A stretch of DNA of 64,000 nucleotides from Mycteria americana (GCF_035582795.1 NC_134366.1:27575661-27639660), one strand, 5' to 3'. Shown: positions 1 through 14,200, numbered from the stretch's first letter. Numbers and translations are program-made. The notes: generated from the sequence alone by a model not told the origin.

Positions 1-3000
1 CATGTTTTCCCTGATGGTCCTCTGGTACCTGCCAGACAATAGGACAAGGAAAAAAAGGGGAAGCCTACCAACAAGTGATTTTTTTTCTCTTTGCTCTTTG
101 CTCTTTGTTTGCCTGTAGTCTTAATTACAAGAACAGAACTAAAACAAAACAGAAGCTTTCTTCCAAACCCAAGGAAAATCAGCTTTACCTTTTTCCCCAA
201 ATAGAAGTGTGAAACTGGAGTTCACCACTAGGCTCCTGCAGTAGTCTTTTCTGATAGCAGTCTCCACCTGATTAGTCACACCAGATACCGTGTGAGACAC
301 ATGAGAGATCTAGCTGCTTCCAGCAAGTTGTTAGATCATTAAAATGGTACAGAGGCCTTTTTGCAAATTAATTGAAGTCCCTTCAAATTTTACCATATAT
401 CTACTTAGAGCAAAATTCTCTCTAAGCAGTTTTCTTGGCAGCTGTTAGGAAAATTCAGGCCCCAGTGTTTCATATTCTGTAGAAGGACCAAAATGGAGCT
501 TGCATTTTCTTGCAGTAACAGATTTCAGTTCAGCCCTTATATATACAATACCTAATCAAAGGTTAGCAAGATCAGTTAGTGGTTCAGTTAGCTGAAAGTT
601 TTGGTAAATGTATCCGTGTAAAGTGAGAGCAGAACACTTAAAAAAAAAATCTGTAAAAAGCTTGTTTCTTTTTAGTAGGTTGAGTTACTTTTTATATTTT
701 TAATAGCATTTTATGAACAAGAATGCCATTGTGGTAGGTCAGAGAGATCCTCAACCTTTTTTGACTTGTGGATTCCTGAAATTTTCTGGTGAAGGTACAG
801 GCTGATGTATGGTGGTGATTTTAAGCCAGCTGTCAATATGATGGTTTTTCTTAGTTATTTTTTTCACAGTCTCTTCATTAGCAGCTAATGGTCCCTGGTG
901 ATGCAGATGTTAAAAGGTACCGCAGTAGGCACTCTCAATAAAATGATCCTTGTCTTGAAGCGCTTACTGTCAGTCTAGTAATGTGTACAGATTAATGTGT
1001 ATGTGCTTTTACATAGCTTTGATTTGTTCAGATGTCCTAGCCCAATATATTATTGCTAACTGTGGGCAGGGCTTTTCTGTGTAAATTCCAGAGTACACCA
1101 GCACAGTCACATTTTTCCAGAGAAGAGTATTTCCAGAGTATTTCCTATTGGTATAAACTGTGTCAGCCGGCTAAAGAAACATATCTTTCTGCCTCCAAAA
1201 CAAACACTGTTATAAATGAGGCTAAACATGGTGTGATATCTGTACTCTAAAATTTTCTGTGAATCAGTAAAATTCCATCATTGCGTAACCGTAAGCTCCA
1301 GGAGGGGAGAAGTAGAGTATTACCTAAATAACCATTACAGGTTTAAATCAGAATCTTGTTAATCTGTAACGATAAGCAAAGCAGCAACTTTCCTAAAGCC
1401 GTTCTTTTTTGTACAGAAGTCTGAGTAACCATTCACGTCACTGTGATGTTTGTCAAGTAGCGAGCAGCGTAACTGCACAGCATGACATCTACTCATAGCG
1501 TACAAAGATCTTTGTAGCATAATCCTTACCAAGTTTCCAAGGAAATGTTAGTCTTTAACACATGTCGGGCTGTTACACCTCAAAGAGCGCACAGCATAGC
1601 GCATGGCTAGTGCATGAAGTCTTTGAATTGTAGTTGTTAGTGGTGGTGGGGAGATAATAAACAGACCTGGCACAAAACTGTCTGCCAAGTTACTTCATTC
1701 ACATCTGTCATTTTAATCATTAGTCTTTTAAACTTTGTAGAACAACTGACTTTTCTAAAGTGCAGTATTCTTTAGAAGGCATAAAGATAGTTGTTTCACC
1801 ATGTAGGTGCCTATATTGGGCTGATTTTATATATGTAAATGTCTCGTTTTCAGTTGTAGGGATTCTGAGAAGGAGAATGGGCTTGAAAAAAAGTTTTGAG
1901 CCCAAATATCAAAGGGTTTAATAGAAAAATACAAGCCAATATAAAAAACAATAAGAGTGGACTTTCCAGACTTTACCCTACTAGCAGGATTCTGGAAAAG
2001 GAGAGTGCCAGACTGGAGTTGTGTGTGTTTATTTTTCTCTCCCCTGTATGAAATACCTCAAAGACATCATGACTTAGGAAAAATCAATTATGGGACAAAC
2101 CCACAATCTATATGAAAACCCCAGGTTGTGAGAGATCAGAGGGAGGAAAACTTTTTGTAGCAAGTATATTGCAATTTTTCAGACTTCATAATGTGAGTTT
2201 TAAAAAATTTCAGGTAGTGATCTATGTATTTAATAGCAATGATGTACACTTCAATTGTTGTAAGAAGAACTTGTCTGGTCTTAAAAACGTTTGGTTTTTT
2301 TTTAAATTAAGATTGTTTCTAAGTACTAAACACTGTGTCTAACTGCTGCCAGTTCTTACAAGTTTTACTCTTGTAGGGTGTGATGGGGAGAATGCAATAA
2401 TTTCTTTACTTGCTGCATTGTGAAAGACTCGAGAAAGCAGTAGTGAAAAATATTGATTGACTACTCGTGAAATAGATAAAGTGTAAACAGCATTGCAAAT
2501 GCACATAGCTGCAGAAGAAAAACAGCTTTCTTTTTTTCCCTCAACTGTCACCTAGGTATTGCAATATGAAGTTTTATTTGTAATTCAGCATAGCTAAAAA
2601 TCAAACTTCTATATAGTTTTAAGTGGAATTTTTTTGAATAAGTAATGCATTTCCTTCTAAATTATTTTTTTTATTCCTCACGTGTTTAAAAAGTCAGTTG
2701 AAATATTTTATTCAGTTTCATTCTTTATTTCTTTTTTATATTCTTTCATTCTTTACAAAACATGTCTAAGCTAGAATGAGTCTAGACAATTGTGGGCTTT
2801 TTAGTCAGTCTTTGTCATTATCACAATTTATAGTTGTACCAAACGAAATGAAACCTATCAATTTCTGCTGACAAAACCAATTTGCTTTGAAGTCAGTAGC
2901 TAACTGTTGGGACAAGACTTAATAACGATTCCTCAGTCATCTGTGAAAATAAATCTGTAGGTTCAACCTTTTTCTGCAGAGGTTTTGAGGCAGATGCCTG

Positions 3001-6000
3001 TCTACCACTTTGGCTGACTTTTATGAGTACCTTGAGAGGGGACTTAGGAGACGAAGCACATGACATCTAGCTCTAATACGGCAAATCAAAGTAGGTGACT
3101 GTACAGTGATGACTTGAACGCAGAGCTACGCTCCAGAGCAGGCCAAGGTGATGCCCACTCCTGCTCAGCTGTCCCTTCAAAATGCCCCTCAGGGGACACG
3201 GGCAGGGCCACGCGAACTGGCAGGCTGGTGGCTGGGCTGTCCCAGCCTGGCCAGAGGGCTGCCGCTGCTGCTGCGGCGGGTGGTAGCAGCTCAAACTTCT
3301 CCCTCTGGATCAAAGTCTCCTTTACATGCTGCTTGATTTGGCCAGCCTATAAGCAGTCTAGCTGAGTCTGAAGATGGGAGAAGTCACAAAATATTAAACT
3401 TGAGGGTACATCAATATATTTTGTAGAGAAAAATCTTGCCAGTGATACAACTTTAAAATAATAATTGTGAGAAAAAAGGGTAAACGTTTTGTAATCAAGT
3501 GCAAGTTGTGCTGAAGGGAAGCAGTGATGCTCTGAGCCACATAAACCTTGGGAAGGATTTTCCAATGGCCTCCTAACCAGGGAAGCAAGGAGCAGCATCT
3601 CTGAGGGACCGCTGTCATGAAGCCAGAGCTGGCGTCACCAAAACTCGCTTTCTTCCTGTCTGACCGGTACTGATCACTGCCAGAAGAGGGAAAGAAAATG
3701 ACTTAGTTTATTTTCTCAGGACTTTAAAGTTATGTGAAGACATCTGCATTGAAGATAGTGCAGCAGGCTCCTCTCAGGTTGTTTGTGAACAGAAAAGGCT
3801 TTTTAAGATCCAAACACCGTATGGCTTTCAAGAGGAAAATGTAGTGTAGAGCAGCTCCCTGAGCAGGCACAGCTTCTCGGCTGCAGGTAGTAAATGGTAG
3901 TGGGATGCACAACTGCAAAGACCATCACGTTTTATAAGCTTGAGGCTAGAGACAGGTGTAGTGTGCCATTAGCTGTGGCCTTAGCGCCTATTTAGCACGT
4001 TACAATGTCAAAAGCTTTACATGCACTCACTACGAGATAGGTACCTGTCCCCGCTTCATGGCTCGTGAAATCCCACGCAAGGGAGAGTCAAACTGGAGCA
4101 AGGACCAGCCTGGATTTTCAGGATAACCGGGACCAAAAGGTTCACAGGCAGGGTGATGGACACGGCTTGGCTTGTGCAAAACAAGGGCTGAATGGCGCTC
4201 TGGATGCAGAGGGGTCAACACCAGCCAGAAGAGGAATGTTAAACTGAAGGACTGTAGCGGATTATACTAGTCAGGAACACATTCAGGCTGTAAATTAGAG
4301 GGTTCCTGATCATAAGAACAACTTTGTTATGTGACAGCCTTCAAATTAGGATAGTCCAAGATTAAAGGGAGCTTGTTTTTTCTCGCTAAAGCAGTGCTTG
4401 ATACATTTCTGACGGAAGTTACGTGATACGGTACCTATGGAGATGGGAAACTTTGTTTTATGATGCGGGGGGTTCTTTTTGTCCCTTTTGCTACCTAACT
4501 AGAAATTACTGATAACCTGGATTGAGTTTGGTGGGTGGGAAGGGTTCCTCACCCTCCCTCATAAATACAGTTTTTTAACTCAGCATTCAAGAAATGAATA
4601 TTTTTTTAATCCATTAAAAAATGGATTGCTTTTTAACATTTATATCGCTTGATTTAGTTGAGCAGAGTAAGTCTTATCATCTACAATTGATGTTTCAGGT
4701 GCATGGAGTTTCCTGAATGAGAGGAAGCTCTTCACAAGGAGTGTTTTATGGGGCCAGAACACAACGGTTAGGATTTATCTCCTGCCTCAGGCAAACTCCC
4801 ACTCTCTAAGGAAAACAGCATTCAACGAGTGGCTAGAGGTTCGGTGCCTCAAAACGACACCTTTACGTAGCTGTTTGGTGCGTTGCAGGCTGGTTCCTCG
4901 CTGTCCTTGATCAGGGTGAAGCCACCAGAGGCCGGTGCTCACCTCGGCGGGGCTGCAGGTACCGCAGGATGTGCTGCTCTGGCATGGGGGCAGCGGCAGG
5001 GCGACTGCGGGATCGGAAAGCAAAGCGTTGCTGTGCCAGAACAAAAGCATTCCAGGGATAGCCTACCTAAAGCAATACAATTCTAATATTTTTATATATT
5101 GAAGTATTTATATGCTGTATTAATAATGCATTATTGCTGTAATATATCAAACCATAAACTTACAATAAATAGCTGATATACAAGCTTACTTTACTATCTT
5201 CCCCAGGTTCCTCACAGAGCTCCTGGCAGGATAGTTAGTCCCGAGGTTTTGTTTTCTTACATTGAAAGCAAGTCTCTTTCCCAGAAGAGGGCTGCTAGAT
5301 TAACATCATTCAAGTCCTTTGTCATCTCGATCCTCTTAAACTAGGTGAAACCTTCTGTCTTGTCTCTGTGAGGAAGAGATGGGCATTAGTTGCCTGCCTG
5401 TAGATTCTGGAGGAAATACTCCTTATCTCACCCATAGAGACAAAAATATTATCACCAGCAATTTTGTAAAGACACACAAACACATGTGAAAGGTGTTTTG
5501 GTGTTTTTTAAGATCTATTTATGTAATGGCTATATAATAACCCAACATGTCTGTCACACACCAGCAAAGCCAGATCTTACCACTGCCTATTTATAACTTC
5601 ATATAAACAAGCCACATGTGTCCAGGATTCCTGCTGCAAATGGAGGGCTTTAATCGGCATCACAGAGGAGTTCTGAGGATTAATTACTTACTGTTGCTAC
5701 AGTGCTGTGAAGATGCAAGAGGCTAAGCATTGGCAGGGGCTTTCTGCAGCTTGAAAAAGCAGATGGCACCGCAGCACGAAGAACAAGTAACCTACAATTC
5801 TTCCAGCTCTGCTGCCTTCCACAAGGCCCATAGGAAGGTGGGGAATCTCCAGGTGGTTGAATTAAGTAGAGGTAGTTTAGCAGAACTGTTTTAGTGTTTT
5901 GGGGTTTTTTCTTTTCCCCAAGGAGAAAAGAAATTTGTGAAGAAGGTTGCTTAAGGCTGCAGTAGTTTGCAATCGGGCTAGCACAGGGAACTTAGGCAAT

Positions 6001-6111
6001 ACTGTTAGGGATGACTCAGTGATATTAATGGCAGTTTTTAAATGAGTGCGATTAGAAATATCAAAAGTAAATAAGCTTGGAGCAGCCATTCATTTTTAAA
6101 GCAGAGAAGCT

Positions 6112-6155
6112 TTATATACTATATAATACTATACTATAATACTATATAATACTAA
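6112..6155. repeat. AT-rich TATAATAC-like simple repeat
   Basis: The stretch is a run of overlapping ACTATA and TAATAC units made of A, T and C only. It is a local low-complexity repeat with no coding or mobile-element signature. Confidence 0.6.
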
Positions 6156-6864
6156 CACGGATTATGCCAGATCTCACATAGCCATTAGGGAGACCAGGAT
6201 GCTCGTTGGTTAGAAAACTTGAATGAAAACATACCTTCTCCGTGCAGTTCTCCAACACCTCATGTACTGATTGACTAATACTCTTTTTACCACACAGTTA
6301 AGCAAAGTTAAGTGCTGCAACACTTTTTGCTGCTGGCCCTCCAAAAGCTCCTTCCTCTCCTAAAATTCAACTGCAGGCTTAGGCACCTTCAGCTTTGGCA
6401 AAGGAACAGCAGGGGTGTTGCGGGCAGCGTTGCAGACCATCTCACCAGGAAGAAGCAGTGGATGAGGTGTTCTGCAGACAACTGGTGTTAGGGTGTAACG
6501 TGTAGGTCACTTGCACAGGCAGTCCAGCAGAAAACCCTGGGAAGAGCCTGTGATGCTTTATATGCCAGTCCAAAGTGATCAGACCTAAACAGAAGTCTGT
6601 ATGGAGTTCAGCTGCAGGAGGTCTGGCTGGGCTTAAGCATGGGCAGTTGTATGTTAGGAGATGTTTTAACTTATTTCAAGATGAAAATACAGTGTTATAC
6701 CAAGTTAAAGTTATTTTTGAAAGACTCTGAAAATTGGACGTGCCAAATTATATCTTAAGCCTTTTGATTTTGAATTAGCAACAGTACGCAAAAGGGTATT
6801 TATGGTGCTGACAACACATTTGTCCACACCATGTATGTACTTCTGTAACAAGGGGTTTCAATGT

Positions 6865-6900
6865 AATAAAAGCAGCTCCATAATAAATGCATAGAATAAA
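6865..6900 (+). terminator. Cluster of three plus-strand poly(A) signals
   Basis: AATAAA occurs at 6865-6870, 6882-6887 and 6895-6900. Three canonical hexamers within 36 bp could mark the 3' end of a plus-strand transcript converging on BET1. Single AATAAA hexamers are common in this AT-rich DNA (for example 937 and 5164), so the density is the only argument. No exon of such a transcript is identified. Confidence 0.25.
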
Positions 6901-6961
6901 TGGGTATGTACAGTTCTGTACTTGTTCCATCAGTATAGCATGCAAATGTTTAAATCTACTC

Positions 6962-6967
6962 TTTATT
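6962..6967 (-). terminator. BET1: Candidate distal BET1 poly(A) signal
   Basis: TTTATT on the plus strand reads AATAAA on the BET1 strand. Use of this site would give a 3' UTR of about 4.1 kb. It lies within 100 bp of the plus-strand AATAAA cluster, so the two could be the tails of convergent transcripts. Nothing in the sequence alone shows that it is used. Confidence 0.25.
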
Positions 6968-9959
6968 TCTACAGAGACTTGAGATTAATATCAATAGGAG
7001 CTGGTACAGATGAAACCATGCTTTCTATCATATGCAAATACATGGAAACACTTCCAAGCAAGTGATGCATCTCCACTCTTCCTTGAAAATTAAGCAAGCA
7101 AGAGCATGGTAACATGAAGGTAACAGCCAGTACATGATGTTTCAAGGGTAACGTAAGTAGAAGACGTAACAGTAATTTTGCCAATGAACTGCTTATCAGG
7201 GTCTTTGACCATTATTATTCTACGTGTTCTCCAATATCCAATTTCTGTTGATACAAAGCAGTCTGAAAGCACATGGCCTCCTGCAAATTTTTTTCCCTTT
7301 TTTCAGTGGGTTACTTTTTTGGGGGGTCTAGTGATCCACACTAAACACCCGGAAAAAATGTCTTCTTTAATCAAGGTGTATCTACATTTTAGAGCATCTA
7401 AGCCACCAATTAAGAAACATAACTTCCATATGGATACAGCTATGATTTCACTAGTAGCCTAATCTAATTTCAGTGTAACTTTGCTTTCAAGATCAATAAT
7501 CAAGGCACAAATGATTCCCTTCCATACTCAAATACTGGAACAGTGATTTTGCTCTCAATTACAAGTACCTTCCCTATCTTTCAATTTCAGCAGGAAATCA
7601 CCAAAATGAGCTCTGTCATCTTTGCCAAGTTCACATCGACTTGTACTACACTCTTGTCATGGATGTTTGGTGGTGGGAGTGGGGGCTGATTTTTATTTGT
7701 AGAATTCTACAAACTGTTTAATTGTATCTGAAGCTTTTGGAGGCCTGAACTTCAGCAGTAAGGTATCACATTTTGTGTGTCATTATTAAAGAAAAAGATT
7801 AAAAAAAACATGTTAATATGAAAATTGTGTGTTATTACTTAAATGAGATGGTACAATTTATGTTATATGCCACACTCATCTTAAACTAGAAGCGTATACT
7901 AAGTATTTTCAAAATTACTGATTTGTTACACAAAAAGTCTCACTGAAATATACATCTGCTATGATAAGCATAAATTCTTAATTTGATCTTCTTTAAATCT
8001 TATTCTTTATGTTTACTTGCATATCAGCCATACCTTCAAAACCAACACCAGCAACTCTTCCTAAAGCAGCCATTTAGGTCAGAAGAGACAACCTGCCTTA
8101 TTGCAAAAAAAACCTTCAGTGGACTTTTCCTTGTAACCAACTGGATGTGTTAAGCATTTTCTAAAGAATCTCCATGATACTGTAATGTTAATGGCTTGGT
8201 AGTTAAAAGATGTATTTTCTTCCACCTGGAAATAATCTGTATGGTTGCTAGGTAGAGTATAAGTTACCTTAAATTGAGAAACACAATATATAAGTATTGT
8301 GTAAAAATTATGTACCAGATTTCAAAACCAAGAATAAACATAAGTGCAGTATTCCTATGCAACTGTTATTAACTGCAACTTTGTAAAACTACAATTAAAT
8401 GCTACCAGTATTCGTCTGTCATATCCACTGCATAGTGTATTCTAATTCTACAAGATCACACTATAGCATCGTGAAATCTTGCTAACTATTTGTGAATCTT
8501 AAGGACTGTCAGAGTAATACTTTTCTACCAGAAAATTGCCAGTAAAGTACAGACGCTGAGGAAACTAAGGCTGCAGTGCATGGTTTCTACCAATTGCCAT
8601 TCCCCTTCCCAAGTGAAAGACTCTCAAAGCAGTTTCACCTTTATATAAGTCACCTTAACCATTCTAAGCAAACTTCCAGGATTTCAGTTCAGATTTTAAA
8701 CTGAAAATTGACCTTTTACTGGAAGTGAAGAAAGGGAAATGTGCTACATTCTGTACTTGCTCCAAAAGTAAAATAACATAAAAACATACAGAAATATGTC
8801 ACAGTTTTGACTATGTAACTTCCAGTTACCTTTCAGTTCAGAAAGTTCGTGTTAAAAGAGCCCAATGGAGTAGCGTTTTAGCACTTAATTAAAAAAGCCC
8901 TTATGTGTTTTCTAATAGAGATGTAGAAAGTTGTTTGGAGGCATCATATATTCCTTGTGCTTAAGCCTTCTCCCCATTTGTGAAAAAATTCACAACCCTC
9001 CTTAAATGAAGAAACACAGAAAGGAAGACATAGGCTTAAGATTCCCTGCCCAATTTATTTCCCCTCACTCCTCTGCACCACTGAAGAATGGGGGCAGGGA
9101 GGGGGGGAAGAAGAGCTAGTTCCTATTCTGCATGAATTACCTTTTAGTCTGGTTTGACATTTAAAATTAAAATCCTGTTCGTTTTATACATGATCTGAAG
9201 GACTGGTATAAGATTTTTACTACTATGTGCTCTGTCAAGACTTAAGGGACACCCATGCATATTTTTCAGAACAAAGGAAATGTATCAGCCATATAACTGC
9301 ATCCACCCATTTTTCTACTTTGTATTAGGCAGTTTAAAACTTTTTCCATTTATTGGTATGGCAGATTAATTGCTAAAAAAAACATGGCTAGAAATTGTTC
9401 AGACACCATGTTTAACAGCCAGAAATATATTTCTAGAAGATGATCAACTATCAGGGACCTGTGGTTGTCAAACAGATATGTCAGTAATTATCATCTCACT
9501 TGTTAGGTACCTTGCACTCTATTCTCTCATTAAAATTATAAAACCGCATCAATTTTGGATGGCAAACTATATCCTATGACTAGCTTTGGGAATGCTATAC
9601 TTGTTTAACAAGCCTAGCTATTCTCATATAAAGACAATGCATTACCCTGGTGTTAGTACTTAGATGTTCTGTTATTTGTAGAAGTATTGTAGACCTTTTA
9701 CCAGCCAAAGATTAAATCAGCTAGAAATATTTGGGCTTCAATTACTTTTACAGATTCTGTGTGAGTGTTTGGTATTAGGTAAGTGATTTACATGTCACAC
9801 TTCCATTATATATGAAATCTAACATGAAAGAAATGTAGCATACACCTCCATTTCTTATTTTAATAGTGCTCCCCACACAAGTATAGCCCCTTAAATGCAG
9901 TATTTCCAAAAAATACACCAGTATTCTACAGTAGAAAAGAATGTATATAAACAACACTA
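6968..9959 (-). other. BET1 downstream region or alternative long 3' UTR
   Basis: This is AT-rich sequence without coding potential on either strand. It follows the first BET1 poly(A) signal and precedes the distal candidate. Further minus-strand AATAAA hexamers occur, for example at 9059-9054. It may be transcribed as an extended 3' UTR, but that is inference. No interspersed repeat was recognised. Confidence 0.4.
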
Positions 9960-11074
9960 GCTAGAATACTACAGAACACTTTATTTGTCAGTTTATAATT
10001 AGTTATTAATGGCAAGATGCTATACAGTATTTCTAGAAAAGTTTTTCAAAAATTGTAAACGCAATTTCAATGTCCAGGAAACTTAATTTTTTAAATGTTA
10101 AACTCAGCAGTGTAATAGCTTCAACTGTTAGAAACTATTTGGTGAGCCAAAGCTAAGTCTTCAAAATAAAAAACCTTAATATGACAGCACCTCCAACAGG
10201 TGCATCATAATATACTTTTATATAAAATTCAAAATATCTGACCTCATATTTCAGATATCATGCAGTGTAGATCTAGGGATCATCACAGATTGAACAGTAA
10301 ACATACTAATGGTAAAAGTTCTAGTGATTCAATGGAATCATTAAGTTTTAGATACTTTAAATATAAAGAAAACATTTGTACTATGTCCATTTTGGTTGAT
10401 CCCAATGATCAAAGGCATTTGCTTAAAAGAGTAGATGTGTAAGCATGACTTGTCACATTTAAGTAAAAAAAAAAAAAAAAAAAAATCCAGTTTTAAGTAA
10501 CTTCTCCCCAAAACACAGTTTAAGCTACTTAAACACATACACTATCAGACCTATCCACAAAAATAATTTTTGGGGGTACCACTATTACATTTGTTAGCTT
10601 CAGGCCAGCCTTTTAAAAATCCACAGATAAAACCAGTTTAGAAAGATCTAAATATTCTTCATGCTTTTGCAACCTAGAAATTACTATATGCCTGAAACTG
10701 GAGCTCTAATTTAGAGCATGGCCCAGAACGAAATGCAGAATGAGTCAGTCTTGTAATTCTGCAGTTACTTCATATCCGAACAATCGTTGTTTTCTGTATT
10801 TTTTAAAATTGATTATAAAAACTATTTTCCCCCTAAAAAAGCAACCTACTATACTAGCAGTTTCTGCATATTTACATATAACCCCCCCAAAACAGGGGAT
10901 GATGGGAAAAATTCTGATACATTAAGAACTACATATAACATTGCATTAATAGTTAATGCAATTTACAACAATTTCACTGTGTTTTATCAACAGAATATGC
11001 CACTTCAGATCAATGTCTTAATTAAGACTGCTTTATAGTTGAAATTACACAATTTAAACCGAAGGTAACATGCA
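9960..11074 (-). other. BET1: BET1 3' UTR (proximal form)
   Basis: The stretch follows the BET1 stop codon on the minus strand. The first canonical AATAAA downstream of the stop is at 9985-9980, which predicts a 3' UTR of about 1.1 kb ending near 9960. In transcript sense it contains a run of 21 U residues (plus-strand A run 10465-10485). The sequence is AU-rich without coding potential. The exact end is predicted, not observed. Confidence 0.55.
9980..9985 (-). terminator. BET1: Proximal BET1 poly(A) signal
   Basis: TTTATT on the plus strand is AATAAA in the sense of BET1. It is the first canonical hexamer about 1.1 kb after the stop codon. Cleavage would be expected 10-30 bases further on, near 9950-9970. 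Confidence 0.5.
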
Positions 11075-11230
11075 TCACCTTAGTTTAATAATCCAGTATA
11101 TTACAAAAAAAACAAACAATGCAAAGAGCATCATGTAGCACAATAGCTTTGTCTGGCTTCCTCTGGAGAGTGTTCTCAGTCTGCCCATAGTTGCACCTAG
11201 AAGTCCACCCGCAGAGTCAAAATCATTATC
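11075..11230 (-). CDS. BET1: BET1 coding exon 4 with stop codon
   Basis: The 156 bases encode residues 65-115 and TGA. They cover the second half of the SNARE helix (from [12 protein letters not shown]), the conserved [12 protein letters not shown] segment, the membrane anchor and the terminal KLR. The acceptor TGTAG follows a long T/G-rich pyrimidine tract. Confidence 0.96.
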   Translation of the reverse strand, partial: DNDFDSAGGLLGATMGRLRTLSRGSQTKLLCYMMLFALFVFFVIYWIIKLR

Positions 11231-14200
11231 CTACATTTAAAAACAAACAAAACAACAAAAAAACACGTTACTCTGAGGAAAAAAGATTACCCCTGAAGCT
11301 GCTAAGTGTAGTTTTTCCTGTTTTTTCAAATTTTTTAAAACTAGAATTATTTCAGAGGCAGTTTCTGAAAATTAACCAGGAAGAACTTTCGCGCATTTAT
11401 CCAGATGGACGCAAGCAAAAAAGGCATTTCTGACTTCCTTATTTTTTGCTTCCCTCTTCTATTCTGAAATACATTTAAATATAGAACTGCCTTTTTCATA
11501 ATACTATACATTTGCTAATTGAAAACAAATAGTTGTATCTGAAGTATAAAGACCCTGGTTATGCTTTGGAAGTAATGCATTCGCACATCTAGCTTTTTGA
11601 ACAGAAATATTGCTGCTGGGCTAATCACATTTTACAGTCAACAATAAGCTTTCAATATTTTTAATACAAATGTTCATACTAAAAGAAGGAATGGTTTACG
11701 TTACTAACTTCTTAATCTTGCCCCATATTTAAAGAAAGTTAGTGACTAAACACTTACCATTTCTGATAACATTTTATTTTGGTTTTTAACTTCTGTTCCA
11801 ATTTCAATGGAAAGCTATTAAAAAAAAAAACCCCAAAAGTATTAAATATGAGTAATCAGTTATACATAGATTAGAGAAACCAGTCTAACATACATGACGT
11901 GACTAGCATTTCCCCAGGTAAAATGTGAAAACAGTACCTGATATTTTCAAAAAACAAAATAACATGCACAGTATTCTGTCAATAACCCTTAAGAAAATAA
12001 ATATTTGTCATTTGACTAGATGAGTCTAGAGAGTCACAGAAGGTACTCAATGCTCCTCCTCCCCTTTTCTCCTTGAACAGAGAATTTCTTATTAGAATTA
12101 TTGCATGGACTTCCAAAAATTCAAGGTCTAGTCAAGTCTAAGTAGCAGTTACCCATTTCCTGGAACAACTGTTAAAACTACTGACACACAGCACAGAGGA
12201 CCACGAGCACTCTTTTTGACTCGGTGTCGCTGGAGTTGACACCTATAACCTGCTAACTCATCTCTTGACAAGTTGCTGCTATGCTATAAATGGGAATGTC
12301 TTTTGTGACTTGTCTATTCCTTCTCTGCTTTGTGTCATGAAACAGCAAGGGCGCAGCAGGACAAGGAGGCCAGTTGTGTATGCAAGTGAGAGTCAGTCCA
12401 GAGGTAGTAACCAGGGTCAGCAACAGCCTGGTGATCACCCAGAACATCCACAGCTATGAGACAGGTCCAAGGTCAAGCCAGAAAGTCAAGTCTGCAGGTT
12501 AGGGCTGGAATCAGGGAGGGTGTGAGACCAGGAGCAGACAGAGCTGCAACACAGCTGCAACGTAGCAAAGGCAGGGGCCAGCCAGGAGAATCTCGGCTTA
12601 AAAGCAGCTTGCAATTGAAATAAGGGAGAACCCCCACTGAGGCTTCTTAGCAGCTCTTCCTCCGTAACAGTTCTTAGCAGCATGCTGGCCTTGAACAACC
12701 AGCTCAGTTCCTAGAAGGGAGGGAAGTGTGCTCCAGGCCCTGATGCTTTGGATTAGCCAAAACCCATATGTTTTTTGACACAACCTAAATCTCATTATTT
12801 CTTACTGCTGCATTTTGCCACAATCTATCATCAGGTCAAGAGTGAAACATGAGGCTTCTAGGAAGATTATTCCATACTCCAAGATCATTATGTTGCACTA
12901 GAAGATGCAATTGCAGAAAGAGCACACATGCTATTCCATGCACACATGCTACAACCACACTGTAGACATACCCTGGGACACTGGTTTGAAATATAACATA
13001 CCAGAGAAGGAGACAAGAAATTAAATTCTGTAACAAAGGTCAAAACTTTTCTTTTCACCTCCTTAACTTATTCTGAATTATTTAGGTGGATAATTTCTTA
13101 ATTTAAACCTAAGTTTTTATTTTCTATTTGAGACTGAACAAATTACTTTTAAGCAACAGGATATTGTTAGCAATAGGAATTTGAATGAGTTTAGGCCTAA
13201 GAATTCATTGGCTTGTACGACATACACAGAAACAGCACCTATTGCTAAGAATGTATTTTTAAAATATCTTAAGTTGTTAAGAAAAAAACCCCACACAATT
13301 TTAATCACAGAGCTGTCTTCCAGTTAGACTTGCTTGAAAGAAGTCCTCATTCTCTGGAAGGAATCAGAATCATTAAAACAACAGATTTCTCTTTCAGAGT
13401 ATATTGGCATGCTATTTCTAACAGCCGTTTTCACATTACAGATTTATCAGCAGATACAGCAGAAGCTGATGAGCCACAATGATAACACCAAAACCAAGTA
13501 ATCCATTTTCTTAAATGAACCTGAGACAGTTTACTGACCTACACTCAAATTTTCTAGTTTCTGCAGGGACACTAATTCATTCTGTAGGACAATAAGCCAT
13601 AAGTAACATCACAGCTGTCCTCAAGATCAGCAAAAAAGGACACCTCTAGCTAAAAATCTGATTAAGGGAAGAATCAGTTATACAAATGAATGATTATGGA
13701 TTTTGGTTGACAATAATTTTTTCTTGTATTAAATTTATGTTTTAAACTAAGTCTTCTGCTTCACTGGTCCGTATAATTTAACTCAATAAATACGACAATA
13801 CCACTATAATTAAATACTTACTGATTTAATGGCACTGACTTTTGTACGCAGACTTTCTGTTAACCTTTCATTTTCTTCTTCATAAACACTGTATCCACTA
13901 TTAGTATAGCCATAGTTACCAGTAGGTGCTCCATCACCTATAAACACAAGAGTCAGCAGTTAGACAGAAAAAACCACTGGAGCAAGTGCTCTTCACATTT
14001 AAATGGAAAGCACTCTTTCCATTTAAAAACACATTTCTTTAATGTCACCCTCGGCCATCGGGAAGAGGCACCGCATGTTCCCGATATAGACATTCAACCT
14101 TTTTCAAATGTGTAAGTTATCTTTCAATATGCAAATCAAAGACCGAAAACTGAGGAATGGTTGTAATTTAGTACTATAAAATTTTTCCCCACATAGTGTT

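Larger units (their letters stand above)
1..6960. other. Intergenic DNA left of BET1, no gene recognised
   Basis: I looked on both strands for exons flanked by splice sites and for the conserved C-terminal segment of the G-gamma subunits (EDPLVKGIPEDKNPF), because GNG11 and GNGT1 lie on this side of BET1 in mammals. Neither was found. Open frames are all below 95 codons and have no family motif. Somewhat GC-richer blocks lie at about 3110-3320, 4030-4260 and 4780-5060; they look like old repeat or ordinary unique DNA and I cannot classify them. A short AT-rich run of TATAATAC-like units occupies about 6112-6155. Three AATAAA hexamers cluster at 6865-6900 on the plus strand. Confidence 0.6.

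Noticed and set aside
1..6960. GNG11 or GNGT1 exons expected from mammalian synteny
   Set aside because: The conserved C-terminal sequence of these subunits was not found on either strand.
6974..7066. Plus-strand peptide with GAGTDE after an AG, resembling an annexin repeat start
   Set aside because: Only about 30 codons stay open, the rest of an annexin repeat is missing, and no neighbouring exon matches. The six-residue match can occur by chance.
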